From positions 1 through 26,044 of IMG/VR virus record IMGVR_UViG_3300029922_002676: a stretch of DNA of 26,044 bases; one strand, 5' to 3'. Origin of the DNA: a virus. The position numbers and the translations under genes are program-made. The notes below the pieces were generated by a model. The model ran no database searches. It was given only the letters and a program-made list of their open reading frames with translations, and was not told the origin of the DNA. Each line of letters opens with the position of its first letter. The first letter of the stretch is position 1. Shown here piece after piece: positions 15,902 through 22,795 of this stretch.

Positions 15902-17599
15902 TCATTCCCGATCAGCTTTCAACGTCTCCGCCGCTTTGCGCCTTTGCGTTAATTCCCCGCGTAACGCCTGTGCCGCGCGGGAATTGCCGAGGCCGGTGAT
16001 TTCCAAATGTTGTAATTCTTCATTCGGCAGGCTGTAGCCCGGGCTGGGCATGGGCAGGGTCTGGCCGTCCGCGCCTTTGGGTGCCAATCCCGCCCGACTC
16101 CAAAACGCCGCCGCATCCACTTGCGGATCGGGCATGCCGGGCGACTCAGTTTGGATCGCTCCCGGCTCCGCACCTGATGCGATGGGTTTATCCAGCGTCG
16201 CCGCGCCCGCCGGTTCTGCCGGAGCGCGGACTTCAGTCCGCTTCAACGCCCCTGCGCTCTGCTCCGCCTGAACTCCCCCACCCGCTCCATTGGAGCTTGG
16301 GGCTTGAAGTTTCTCTGAAGTTTGAATTTTGGAGTTTGAATTTTCCGCCCCCGGCGCCTCCATCCCCACCGGTGGCGTGAGGCAGGGATCGTCATTGGCC
16401 GGCACGCGCCAGCGGAAGCGTTGGTACACATCCTTCAAGGCCACCCGCAACCCCAGCGGCACCAGCGTTTGCAGCGCCGTCAAATCCTCCGCGCGATAAT
16501 CCCCCGGCGGCGGCATGAGCGCGAACCAGGCGCGCGGTTCCTGGCCAAACAAATACCGGATCATTGGCCGGTCGATGCGCTCGTTGAAAACGCCGGTGAC
16601 CCACTTCGCATCCCGCCCCAGGAAAATCCCCGATTCCTCCTTCTGAATGCTCGCCCCCACCGGCGGATGCCCCGGCCCGTTCGACCGGTCGTTCTGGTGG
16701 TGCCGCACCCCGGTGGCCAGGTCAATGCCCCGGTAACATTTTGCATACAGCGAATTGCACCATTGGACCATCGGTTCGAAGGGCAGCGAATTACGGGACG
16801 ATTGTTCGAGAAACTTGAAGATCACACTGTCGTTGTGCAGCACCGCCCCGTCGTTCGCCATGGTCTGGAGCGCGGCGAGCGCCTGATTCCATTCGTCAGT
16901 ACCTTCCTGGGCGCTGGTCTGCGCATCCAGAAAACCGCTGCCGTAGCGCGCGTTGAAGAGACCCCAGTCGCGCAGGGCGAAGGCTTTGAGCGCGAAGATC
17001 AGCGAGAGCGGGCGCATCCAGCCGGAGTTGACGGCCGTGAGCCATTCGCCGCTCACGCAGGGCTGGCCGTAGACATCGAAGATGTGTTGCAGATAACCCA
17101 GATACCCCCGCCGCGCCTCGAAGAACCACAGCGGCGTGTGCCGGAATTCCGCCGTCACCTCCCGCGCCGCCGGATTGTCCACCCGCAGCAAAATCTCATG
17201 CGCACTGTAATAAGTATCCAGGGCCGACAGTGTCTGGTAAATCAACTCGTCCGTGCCGCCCGTGGCGTCCTGGTCCAGGGCGCGCGTGGCGGTGAGATGA
17301 TCGTAGAAGTACTGGAGCGCCGCGGCATGGCGGTCCCCCGTCAGCGAGCCGTCGCTGACGATCTGCCAGTCCAGGCCGGCGGCATCCGACTTGCGCTTGT
17401 CGGAGTTCACGGCCAGCTCGGCGTCGCGCTCCAGCATCACCTCCCAGGTTTTGCCGATGACGCGCAGTTCGCCGATGCGGAAGGCGTTGAGCTGGCTGGC
17501 GAGCATGGGCATGTCCAGCTCGGGCAGCGGCGAGTAGCGGAGGCGGATGGCCCATTCGATGCGGGCTTGGTTAAAGTGGCTTTGGCCTGATGGGTTCAT
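15902..17599 (-). CDS. DUF935 / Mu gp29-like portal protein
   Basis: A 565-residue protein starting at ATG 17599. The pattern fits the DUF935 portal family of Mu-like phages: an N-terminal LERDAELAVNSDKRKSDAAG region, then HEILLRVDN with a long helical body, WFFEARRGYLGYLQ, and a C-terminal segment with NAFNERIDRPMIRYLFG-like text (VFNERIDRPMIRYLFG). The portal forms the ring at the head vertex through which DNA is packaged. An AT-rich repeat is translated in frame at residues about 418-433, beyond the core, and the remaining tail is Ala, Pro, Glu and Gly-rich. Base composition changes abruptly more than once along the gene (see findings). No Shine-Dalgarno is seen before the start. Confidence 0.85.
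   Translation of the reverse strand: MNPSGQSHFNQARIEWAIRLRYSPLPELDMPMLASQLNAFRIGELRVIGKTWEVMLERDAELAVNSDKRKSDAAGLDWQIVSDGSLTGDRHAAALQYFYDHLTATRALDQDATGGTDELIYQTLSALDTYYSAHEILLRVDNPAAREVTAEFRHTPLWFFEARRGYLGYLQHIFDVYGQPCVSGEWLTAVNSGWMRPLSLIFALKAFALRDWGLFNARYGSGFLDAQTSAQEGTDEWNQALAALQTMANDGAVLHNDSVIFKFLEQSSRNSLPFEPMVQWCNSLYAKCYRGIDLATGVRHHQNDRSNGPGHPPVGASIQKEESGIFLGRDAKWVTGVFNERIDRPMIRYLFGQEPRAWFALMPPPGDYRAEDLTALQTLVPLGLRVALKDVYQRFRWRVPANDDPCLTPPVGMEAPGAENSNSKIQTSEKLQAPSSNGAGGGVQAEQSAGALKRTEVRAPAEPAGAATLDKPIASGAEPGAIQTESPGMPDPQVDAAAFWSRAGLAPKGADGQTLPMPSPGYSLPNEELQHLEITGLGNSRAAQALRGELTQRRKAAETLKADRE
16302..16347. repeat. AT-rich repeat translated in frame inside the portal gene
   Basis: The plus strand reads GCTTGAAGTTTCTCTGAAG then TTTGAATTTTGGAGTTTGAA. 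On the coding strand it gives NSNSKIQTSEKLQA, nearly the same peptide as in the protease copy, so both copies sit in the same translation frame relative to the repeat. Confidence 0.85.
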
Positions 17600-17635
17600 G
17601 TGATTGTTTAAAATGATTTGAGTTCTCGATTTAAA

Positions 17636-17745
17636 AATTCAAAATCCAAACTTCAAACTTCAGGGAATAATCAAAATCCAAATTGCGCGCCCACGGTTGG
17701 GACTTGATGTTTGAGGTTTCTCTGAATATTGAAGTTTGAATATTC
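17636..17745. repeat. Inverted pair of AT-rich repeats between terminase and portal genes
   Basis: The left half contains ATTCAAAATCCAAACTTCAA and CAGGGAATAATCAAAATCC; the right half contains TTTGAGGTTTCTCTGAATA and TTGAAGTTTGAATATTCA in opposite orientation. The two can pair around a GC-rich centre. The right end includes the last codons and stop (17744) of the terminase gene. Confidence 0.75.
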
Positions 17746-19366
17746 ATAGGAACACCCGGGCGGTCACGCGGCCCATGCCGAAGTTGCCGGGGGTGAGGCG
17801 GGGGTTGGAGAGCGGGCTGAAGGCGACGGGGGCGGACGTGGCGGCGGCGTCGCGGAGGGCGAGGGCGAGGGCCCAGAAATGGTCGGCGTGGCCGGCCTCG
17901 GTGCGGGTGGCGGCGATGCTGACGCGGCCACCGGGGCTGACGAGGCGCTCGGGTTTGCGCAGGTCCTCCAGGGCTTCGGCATCGAGCTGGACTTCGAGGG
18001 TGAGGGTGCGGTGCTCGAAATGGGCGAGGAGGTCGGTGGCGAGGTTTTCGGTGACGCGGGCGGTCTCGGCGGCGCGGCCCTCGACACGGAGGTGGTCGTT
18101 GATGGGTTCGGTGCGGCTGAAATTGATGCCGCGCACGCGGGACCGCCATTTTTCCTGGGCGTATTCGACGAGGCCAAGGCCGAGGCCGGTCATGTCGATG
18201 CTGATGCCACGGAAGCGGGGCAGCGCGAAAAGCGGATTGAGTTGCTCCTGCTGGCGGGGCAGGCGGAGGCCGGCCATGCGGAGGAGGGCGAGGAGGCGAC
18301 GCTGGGAACCGGATTTTTCGACGACGGCGATGACGGACAAATCGCGGTGGCGGCCGACATCCTGGCCGGCGTGGAGGGTGCCCTCGGCACGGCGGAGGCA
18401 TTCGAGGGTGGCGGCGGACCAGGCTTGGTGGTCGATGGCCAGGCCGGGGCGCTCGGCGGCCTGGATGAGTTCATGGGTGAGGAGGCACATGTTCTCATCG
18501 TTGAACTGGCATTCGTAATTCTGGTCGTAGGCGCGCTTGTCGAGGGCCTGTGCGCGAGCGGCGTCGGGCGTGATGGGCTGGCGGGTATTGGCGTCGTAAA
18601 TCGGGACGCCCATTTCCCAGGCACCGGTGCGGGTGACGCGGGAGACGCGAAAGCCGCTGGTGGAGCTGAAACACTGGCCATTGACGGGGCCATCGCCGGC
18701 GCACATGCGGTAGAACATGTTGTGCTTGCCGTTGCCGGTGGAGGCAATGCGGCAGAGGAATTGGGGGTTGGCGGACAGGATGGGTTCGGCGGCCTCCCAG
18801 ATGGCGTTGGAGTTTTCGTGAAAGGCAAATTCATCGAGGATGAGGTCGCCGGAGAAGCCGCGGGCGGTGCGGGGGTTGGCGGCGAGGACTTTGATGCGGC
18901 CGGTGCGTTCGGTGTTTTTCCCGGACATAAAACTGACACGCACCTCCATGCGCATATTCTCATATTTAAGGTCGGCGGATTGATCGGTGGTATGCATGAG
19001 GATGCCCAACTGGTTGCAGACCAACTGGCACTTGAGGACGAACTCACCGCCGTTATCGCGGGAATTGGACAGGACGGTAATGAGCCAGGTGTCATTTTTG
19101 GCCAATTGGCGCATCAAGCGGTCCACGCACCAGGCGGCCAAAGTGTGGGACTTACCGATTTGTCGCGACCAGTGGAGGATCAAGATTCCTGACTTGTGAT
19201 TATCGAACACAGGAGCCTGATATGTACGGAGGTTTAGCAACCCAACGCCCAACTCGCCGGGCAACGGACTCCGGGACAGAGGAGCCGGCTGGTCCGGGGC
19301 GGACAGTGGAACCGAGGCGGAAGCGCCAGCCGGTTTGTTTTTAAATCTTTTGGCGGGAGCTTTCAT
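17744..19366 (-). CDS. Phage terminase large subunit (Mu gp28-like)
   Basis: I start the 540-residue protein at ATG 19366, which overlaps the upstream gene's stop in an ATGA arrangement; an in-frame start at 19492 would lie within that gene. The ATPase domain has a variant Walker A (SRQIGKS, residues 67-73) and Walker B (LILDEFAF, acidic D178 and E179). The C-terminal nuclease domain shows three acidic positions of the RNase H-like fold: D336 in GQDVGRHRDLSV, D391 in ISIDMTG and D495 in AGHADHFWAL. This is the complete set for a headful packaging motor. It is followed by the portal gene after a repeat-filled gap. Codons end mostly in C, unlike the tail genes. Confidence 0.92.
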   Translation of the reverse strand: MKAPAKRFKNKPAGASASVPLSAPDQPAPLSRSPLPGELGVGLLNLRTYQAPVFDNHKSGILILHWSRQIGKSHTLAAWCVDRLMRQLAKNDTWLITVLSNSRDNGGEFVLKCQLVCNQLGILMHTTDQSADLKYENMRMEVRVSFMSGKNTERTGRIKVLAANPRTARGFSGDLILDEFAFHENSNAIWEAAEPILSANPQFLCRIASTGNGKHNMFYRMCAGDGPVNGQCFSSTSGFRVSRVTRTGAWEMGVPIYDANTRQPITPDAARAQALDKRAYDQNYECQFNDENMCLLTHELIQAAERPGLAIDHQAWSAATLECLRRAEGTLHAGQDVGRHRDLSVIAVVEKSGSQRRLLALLRMAGLRLPRQQEQLNPLFALPRFRGISIDMTGLGLGLVEYAQEKWRSRVRGINFSRTEPINDHLRVEGRAAETARVTENLATDLLAHFEHRTLTLEVQLDAEALEDLRKPERLVSPGGRVSIAATRTEAGHADHFWALALALRDAAATSAPVAFSPLSNPRLTPGNFGMGRVTARVFL

Positions 19367-20013
19367 TCGGGTTGGGGCTGTTCCTCGGCAATACGACCAA
19401 ACAACTGAAACCGAATGCGGCGCATTTTTTCCTCGTCGCTGAGATTGGGGTCGCGCTGAATGGCACGCAGCTCGGGCAGCCGCTCGTGGCATTTTTCGGT
19501 TGCGTCGAACTCGTATTTGTCGCGGTCGAGCAAATAGCGTTTAACCTGGGTGTGGGCGCGGATGGTGGTAAGCCCAAGGCCGAAATCGGCGCGGGCGAGG
19601 GCTTCGAAATAGGCGTGCCGGATTACCTCATCGCGAACTTTATCCACGGTCCAGTCGGGGTGTTGCTGTCTAATCTGGTCTTCATTGGCCTGGAGACGCT
19701 CCGCCGTCTGTTGACGTTCCACCTGGTCCAGATCCCAGGTGCGAAAATAAGTCAATTGTTTGTCGCAATCCAAATGGATGCCAAACTGATCCAGCAATTC
19801 CTGGCGCTTGGTTTCCTGCGTACCACCAGTGGCAAATTTCTGGCGCCAGGACTCGCGGTCCGCCTCAGAAAAAGTCTTGGTCCAAAGGTCTTTCAACTTG
19901 CCCATTTCCGGATTTTTGCTGGGCTGCCGTTTCTTAACCCGGCCGCGCTTGTTCAAAGCCAGGAGGATGCTTTTGGCGGGTGGTGGCGGAGAATTTGGAT
20001 CGGCGGTTTTCAT
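19363..20013 (-). CDS. Putative terminase small subunit (gp27-like)
   Basis: A 216-residue, highly charged, mostly helical protein starting at ATG 20013, just 15 bp after the winged-helix-like gene and overlapping the start of the large terminase by 4 bp. It has a Lys/Arg-rich N-terminus, a long helical centre with YFRTWDLDQVERQQTAERLQ, and a C-terminal helix. Mu has gp27 (DUF3486) in this position, thought to be the DNA-recognising terminase subunit. I see no residue signature that proves the family; the call rests on position, charge and translational coupling. Confidence 0.6.
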   Translation of the reverse strand: MKTADPNSPPPPAKSILLALNKRGRVKKRQPSKNPEMGKLKDLWTKTFSEADRESWRQKFATGGTQETKRQELLDQFGIHLDCDKQLTYFRTWDLDQVERQQTAERLQANEDQIRQQHPDWTVDKVRDEVIRHAYFEALARADFGLGLTTIRAHTQVKRYLLDRDKYEFDATEKCHERLPELRAIQRDPNLSDEEKMRRIRFQLFGRIAEEQPQPE

Positions 20014-20028
20014 AGGAATTTATTTCGA

Positions 20029-20277
20029 TTACAGTTCCCCCAGCACGGCCTCGCCGGCGTCGTTGATGTTCCAGAGCCGGCCCTTGAATTTGCTGTGCAG
20101 GCCGGTGATCCAGGCGGCGGTATCGCATTTTTGCAGTGCCGCTTCAAATTCCGTGCGGGTGCACTGGGTTACCAGGTTTACCTCCGCGTGCAGCGGCAGG
20201 TCGTTGATCTGGCCGCCCTCCAGCTCGTGCAGCACGGTGAGGATGGCTTTGGCGATTTTGAGTTCTTTTTTGGTCAT
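20029..20277 (-). CDS. Small winged-helix-like protein (gp26 position)
   Basis: I start the 82-residue protein at ATG 20277 (MTKKELKIAKAILTVLHELE); the in-frame extension upstream would have no support. Its helix-turn-helix-like middle (EAALQKCDTAAWITGLHS) followed by a strand and WNINDAGEAVL is reminiscent of winged-helix proteins, where a final beta hairpin makes the wing. Mu-like clusters often have a small ArsR-type or gp26-like gene before gp27. Role unknown; possible DNA binding in packaging or late gene control. It is followed 15 bp later by the putative small terminase. Confidence 0.5.
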   Translation of the reverse strand: MTKKELKIAKAILTVLHELEGGQINDLPLHAEVNLVTQCTRTEFEAALQKCDTAAWITGLHSKFKGRLWNINDAGEAVLGEL

Positions 20278-20405
20278 AAATTTATTTTCAATTTGGCCGG
20301 CATGGCGCGCTGCGCCGTCCCCGCCCGCGCGGCAGCCGGCGGAACGAATGTGGTGAGTCGTCCCTTCGCCAGGTCTGCCGCCGGCCGGCAATTGGGAAAT
20401 CGTGA

Positions 20406-20482
20406 TTCGGAGCGCGGCGGCCGCGCCGCTTCGGCAGGTCGGTCAGTGGTTGATCCAAGCCCGCGACCGCGCGCGCTCCGAA
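20406..20482. repeat. 77-bp palindromic element with TTCGGAGCGCG ends
   Basis: The 11-bp terminal arms are exact reverse complements. The interior is GC-rich with a GCGGCGGCCGCGCCGC dyad near the left end. It differs in sequence from the 88-bp family but has the same design: short perfect ends and internal palindromes. No second copy lies in this window. Confidence 0.6.
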
Positions 20483-20534
20483 AATGGTTGGTGGGTGGCT
20501 GATGCCGGATGCTTGGTGAGCGCCGATGGCGAGG

Positions 20535-20622
20535 TTTTGGAGTGCGGCAGCAAGTTGCCGCTTTTGGACTCGATGACATGTCATCGAGTTCCAAAGCGCG
20601 GTCATGCCCGCGCACTCCAAAA
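20535..20622. repeat. 88-bp palindromic repeat, copy 2 (intergenic)
   Basis: Ends TTTTGGAGTGCG and CGCACTCCAAAA are identical to those of copy 1. Three internal arms are visible: GCGGCA/TGCCGC, a perfect palindrome CTCGATGACATGTCATCGAG at 20569-20588, and GCGG/CCGC. Together with the outer stem this gives a four-stem, cloverleaf-like fold. It lies in the gap between the membrane/coiled-coil gene and the winged-helix-like gene. Confidence 0.9.
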
Positions 20623-20674
20623 TGTTCGCATCCGTGTTCATCGGTGTCCATCCGTGGTTCATGCCTGTCCGTGG

Positions 20675-21076
20675 TTAAAATTTATTCACATAGTCATCCG
20701 CCGCCGGCAGCTTGGCCCCCACCTGGCCGGCGATGGACGCGATCCCCACGAGCACGCGCTCGAAGCGGGCGTTGATGTGCCGGAGGGTCCGCGCGCGGTC
20801 CTCCTGGATGGAGCGCAATTCGAGGTCATGCGCCTCCAGCCGGCGTTCCAATTCCGCCAGGCGGGCCTCGGTGGCCTCGTGGTTGTAGCGGCGCGGCGCC
20901 TTGCGCACTTCAATCGGCGGATTGTCATTCAACCGCGTCGGCTCCGGCCGCCGCAGATGCTGGGCAATCCAGATCACCGCCCCCGCCGCCCCCATCAGCA
21001 CGAGCAGCGACATGCAGAAGTACTTCCAGAACGAGTCCGGAATCGCATCGATGGTTTGGGCCTGGGCGAGGGTCAT
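20675..21076 (-). CDS. Membrane-anchored coiled-coil protein (gp25/DUF2730-like)
   Basis: I start the 133-residue protein at ATG 21076, four bases after the lipase stop. Residues 16-38 form a single transmembrane helix (FWKYFCMSLLVLMGAAGAVI) and residues about 66-110 a coiled coil (ATEARLAELERRLEAHDLEL). This layout matches the DUF2730/gp25 protein of Mu-like phages and also that of some spanin-type lysis proteins. The stop codon lies inside a dispersed repeat. Position directly after the lipase makes a role in lysis plausible; the topology cannot be decided from sequence alone. Confidence 0.6.
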   Translation of the reverse strand: MTLAQAQTIDAIPDSFWKYFCMSLLVLMGAAGAVIWIAQHLRRPEPTRLNDNPPIEVRKAPRRYNHEATEARLAELERRLEAHDLELRSIQEDRARTLRHINARFERVLVGIASIAGQVGAKLPAADDYVNKF

Positions 21077-21080
21077 AAAA

Positions 21081-21959
21081 TCAAAGCGGAAAGCGGGAAA
21101 CCTGGCCGGGCGACGGTGGGTTGGCGACGGTTGTTTCCGCTGGCCCGCCTGCCCGCGTTCCGCCTGGGGTTTCAAGCTGATTCAGTGCGTTGACGTATCC
21201 CGCCATGAAATGATCGGTGATCAGCACGTCGTCCAGGCGGCGGTAAGCCCGGTACAGCCCGAGGCCATCGGACACGAGCCGTCCGATGAACGAGGGATCC
21301 AGCACCAGCTCCCCCACGGCATTGATCAATGCCATCTCACCCGCGTGCTTATAACCCAATAGTACTCCCGGCACACGCGGCACGATGTCGTTCTGGTTTA
21401 CCGTCCGGTATGTCTTTGCTCCGAGTAAAGACGAATAATGGGTGGCAAAGGTGCGGTCGCCCACCCGGGGCTGGCCGAAGGTGTAGATGCTGTGCACCGG
21501 CAGGCCCTGCGCCTGCAAAAACCAGGCGGCCAGCACGGCCAGCGCGCCGCCCAGGCTGTGGCCGGTCAGGAGGAGGACCCGGGAGGCTTTGGGCTCTGCG
21601 CCTTGGACTTTGGGCGGGACGAGGAAGGCGAGGAGGTCCGGGAGGATGGAGTTGATGGCGGTCAGGAAGCCTGCATGCACCCGGGCCGGCGAGCCGGGCA
21701 GCGGCCGGAGGGGGAACTCCGCATCGGTAATCCAATCCCGCAGGCTGGCGGTGCCGCGAAAGGCAATCACGGTGCAATCGTCATAAGTGGTGACCGTCAC
21801 ATGGGTGCCCGTAGTCTTGTTCTGGCAAGTGATGATCCCGCCGGGTGGAAGGGGCTCGGAATAAATCCCCGGGTCATACGCCGCCAGGCTCGCGGCCGCC
21901 AGTGCCCGGGCATTGGCCAGCACGAAGCCGGGTTGGTTGAGGCTGAGGGAGGAGGTCAT
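21081..21959 (-). CDS. Class 3 lipase (alpha/beta hydrolase) in the lysis position
   Basis: A 292-residue protein starting at ATG 21959. It has the hallmarks of the lipase class 3 family: a strand plus oxyanion turn FRGT (67-70), the nucleophile elbow GHSLGG (133-138, Ser135), FGQPRVGD after the next strand, Asp191 in NDIVPRVP as the likely acid, and His250 in TDHFMAGYV as the likely base. Members hydrolyse acylglycerols or related lipids. There is no signal peptide or membrane segment, so export would need a helper or membrane breakage. In Mu-like gene order, the endolysin lies just here, before the gp25-type gene. It could therefore serve host lysis, but a metabolic or virion role cannot be excluded. 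Stop and next start are 4 bp apart. Confidence 0.85.
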   Translation of the reverse strand: MTSSLSLNQPGFVLANARALAAASLAAYDPGIYSEPLPPGGIITCQNKTTGTHVTVTTYDDCTVIAFRGTASLRDWITDAEFPLRPLPGSPARVHAGFLTAINSILPDLLAFLVPPKVQGAEPKASRVLLLTGHSLGGALAVLAAWFLQAQGLPVHSIYTFGQPRVGDRTFATHYSSLLGAKTYRTVNQNDIVPRVPGVLLGYKHAGEMALINAVGELVLDPSFIGRLVSDGLGLYRAYRRLDDVLITDHFMAGYVNALNQLETPGGTRAGGPAETTVANPPSPGQVSRFPL

Positions 21960-22020
21960 GGGAGTGATGAGGGGCGAGATTGGTGCGGTTTAAAAGCTGC
22001 TTCGTTGGCTTCGGTTAAAA

Positions 22021-22530
22021 TCAAGGTTTCCCGGCGGCGGCGCTGGCGGCGGCCCCGATGACGTTGCCAACGGCGGTGCCACCGGCGTTGATGGCCGCGA
22101 CGGCATTGGTGGTGATCGTCGCGCTCACGTTGCCCACGGTAAAACTGTGCGCGCCGCCCAGCGCCCCCTGGTTCGTCACCCCACTGACCACCTGGCTCGC
22201 TGCCGGATCGGTGAAGAGAAAGGTGCCGCCGCCCCGGCTGCGATCCGTCCACGTCTCGCGATAGGCCACAAAAATGCGCGGACCGTTCGCCAGCCAACCG
22301 GTGCCGGTGTTCGTCTCCCCGGTGAAGGCAAACTCCGTGTACGCATTGGTCTCGCCCCCCGGCAGGCTCAGCCCCCCCACCGGTTCAATGACCCGCCAGT
22401 CCGGCGGCACCGCCGCGCCGTACTTGACCAGCTCATGCGCGGTGGTGGAGGTTTTGGAGAAATGCGCGCAGCCGTTGCCCACGGCGGCGGCGGACAGAAG
22501 GCACAGAATGGATGGAATCGCTTTTTTCAT
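22021..22530 (-). CDS. Lipoprotein-like secreted protein, first gene of the phage cluster
   Basis: I start the 169-residue protein at ATG 22530; the frame is open to 22746, but the extra residues would be encoded by repeat DNA and would hide the signal. The N-terminus is a signal peptide (KK, hydrophobic ILCLLSAAAV) with Cys21 in GNGC, a loose lipobox. The middle is beta-type (FVAYRETWTD, GTFLFTDP). The C-terminus has a glycine-zipper-like GTAVGNVIG followed by Ala/Gly, a type seen in membrane-active proteins. It precedes the lipase by 61 bp. Function unknown; a part in lysis or in the cell surface is possible. Confidence 0.6.
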   Translation of the reverse strand: MKKAIPSILCLLSAAAVGNGCAHFSKTSTTAHELVKYGAAVPPDWRVIEPVGGLSLPGGETNAYTEFAFTGETNTGTGWLANGPRIFVAYRETWTDRSRGGGTFLFTDPAASQVVSGVTNQGALGGAHSFTVGNVSATITTNAVAAINAGGTAVGNVIGAAASAAAGKP

Positions 22531-22676
22531 AATGGATGGTTGGTTGGTTTTTATTTTAGCCTTTAGCCTTTCAGAAATTGCTCCCGGCGGCCGCCCAGAC
22601 TGAAGCGCGGGCCGCCGCCGGACGCGTGCGGGAGGGCGGCACATGGCAGGCTGCTGGGCAAGTTCGTTTCCGGGAC

Positions 22677-22690
22677 GGGGACCTGTCCCC
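22677..22690. repeat. GGGGAC/GTCCCC hairpin
   Basis: A 6-bp perfect stem with a 2-base centre, of the same kind as the 7112-7128 hairpin. Confidence 0.5.
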
Positions 22691-22729
22691 GCCGCCGTTT
22701 TGGCCGCGCCCTCCGCTCGTTCACCGCGT

Positions 22730-22767
22730 ATGATGCAATTCATCATGTGAGTAGTATGCCACTACTC
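22730..22767. promoter_or_regulatory. Two adjacent dyads, possible operator sites
   Basis: ATGATGCAATTCATCAT (22730-22746; perfect 6-bp arms) is followed by GAGTAGTATGCCACTACTC (22749-22767; perfect 7-bp arms). They lie about 200 bp upstream of the first gene of the minus-strand cluster. The size and symmetry suit dimeric repressor sites, but no promoter elements are obvious and a dispersed repeat is an equal possibility. Confidence 0.35.
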
Positions 22768-22778
22768 GCAAAAAAAGC

Positions 22779-22795
22779 CCGTTTCCCGGAAACGG
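22779..22795. promoter_or_regulatory. Palindrome CCGTTTCCCGGAAACGG, possible binding site
   Basis: Perfect 8-bp arms around one central base. A very similar site lies at 22924-22944, about 147 bp away, which favours a protein binding site over chance. Confidence 0.4.

Larger units (their letters stand above)
20278..20674. repeat. 397-bp gene-free stretch made of palindromic repeats
   Basis: No gene is convincing here. It contains a 77-bp element with perfect ends TTCGGAGCGCG (20406-20416) and CGCGCTCCGAA (20472-20482), then the second 88-bp palindromic repeat (20535-20622), and then a GGATGGACACGG-type copy (about 20627-20690) that runs into the end of the membrane/coiled-coil gene. The rest (20278-20405) shows only short GC-rich dyads. 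Confidence 0.8.

Noticed and set aside
17879-19192. A 437-codon plus-strand frame opposite the terminase
   Set aside because: Gly/Ala/Asp-rich with no domain, lying exactly opposite a terminase with all its catalytic motifs.
20535-20622. tRNA-like gene because of the cloverleaf-like fold
   Set aside because: Stem lengths and loops do not fit a tRNA: no TTCGA loop, no anticodon arm of the right size, and a 12-bp outer stem.
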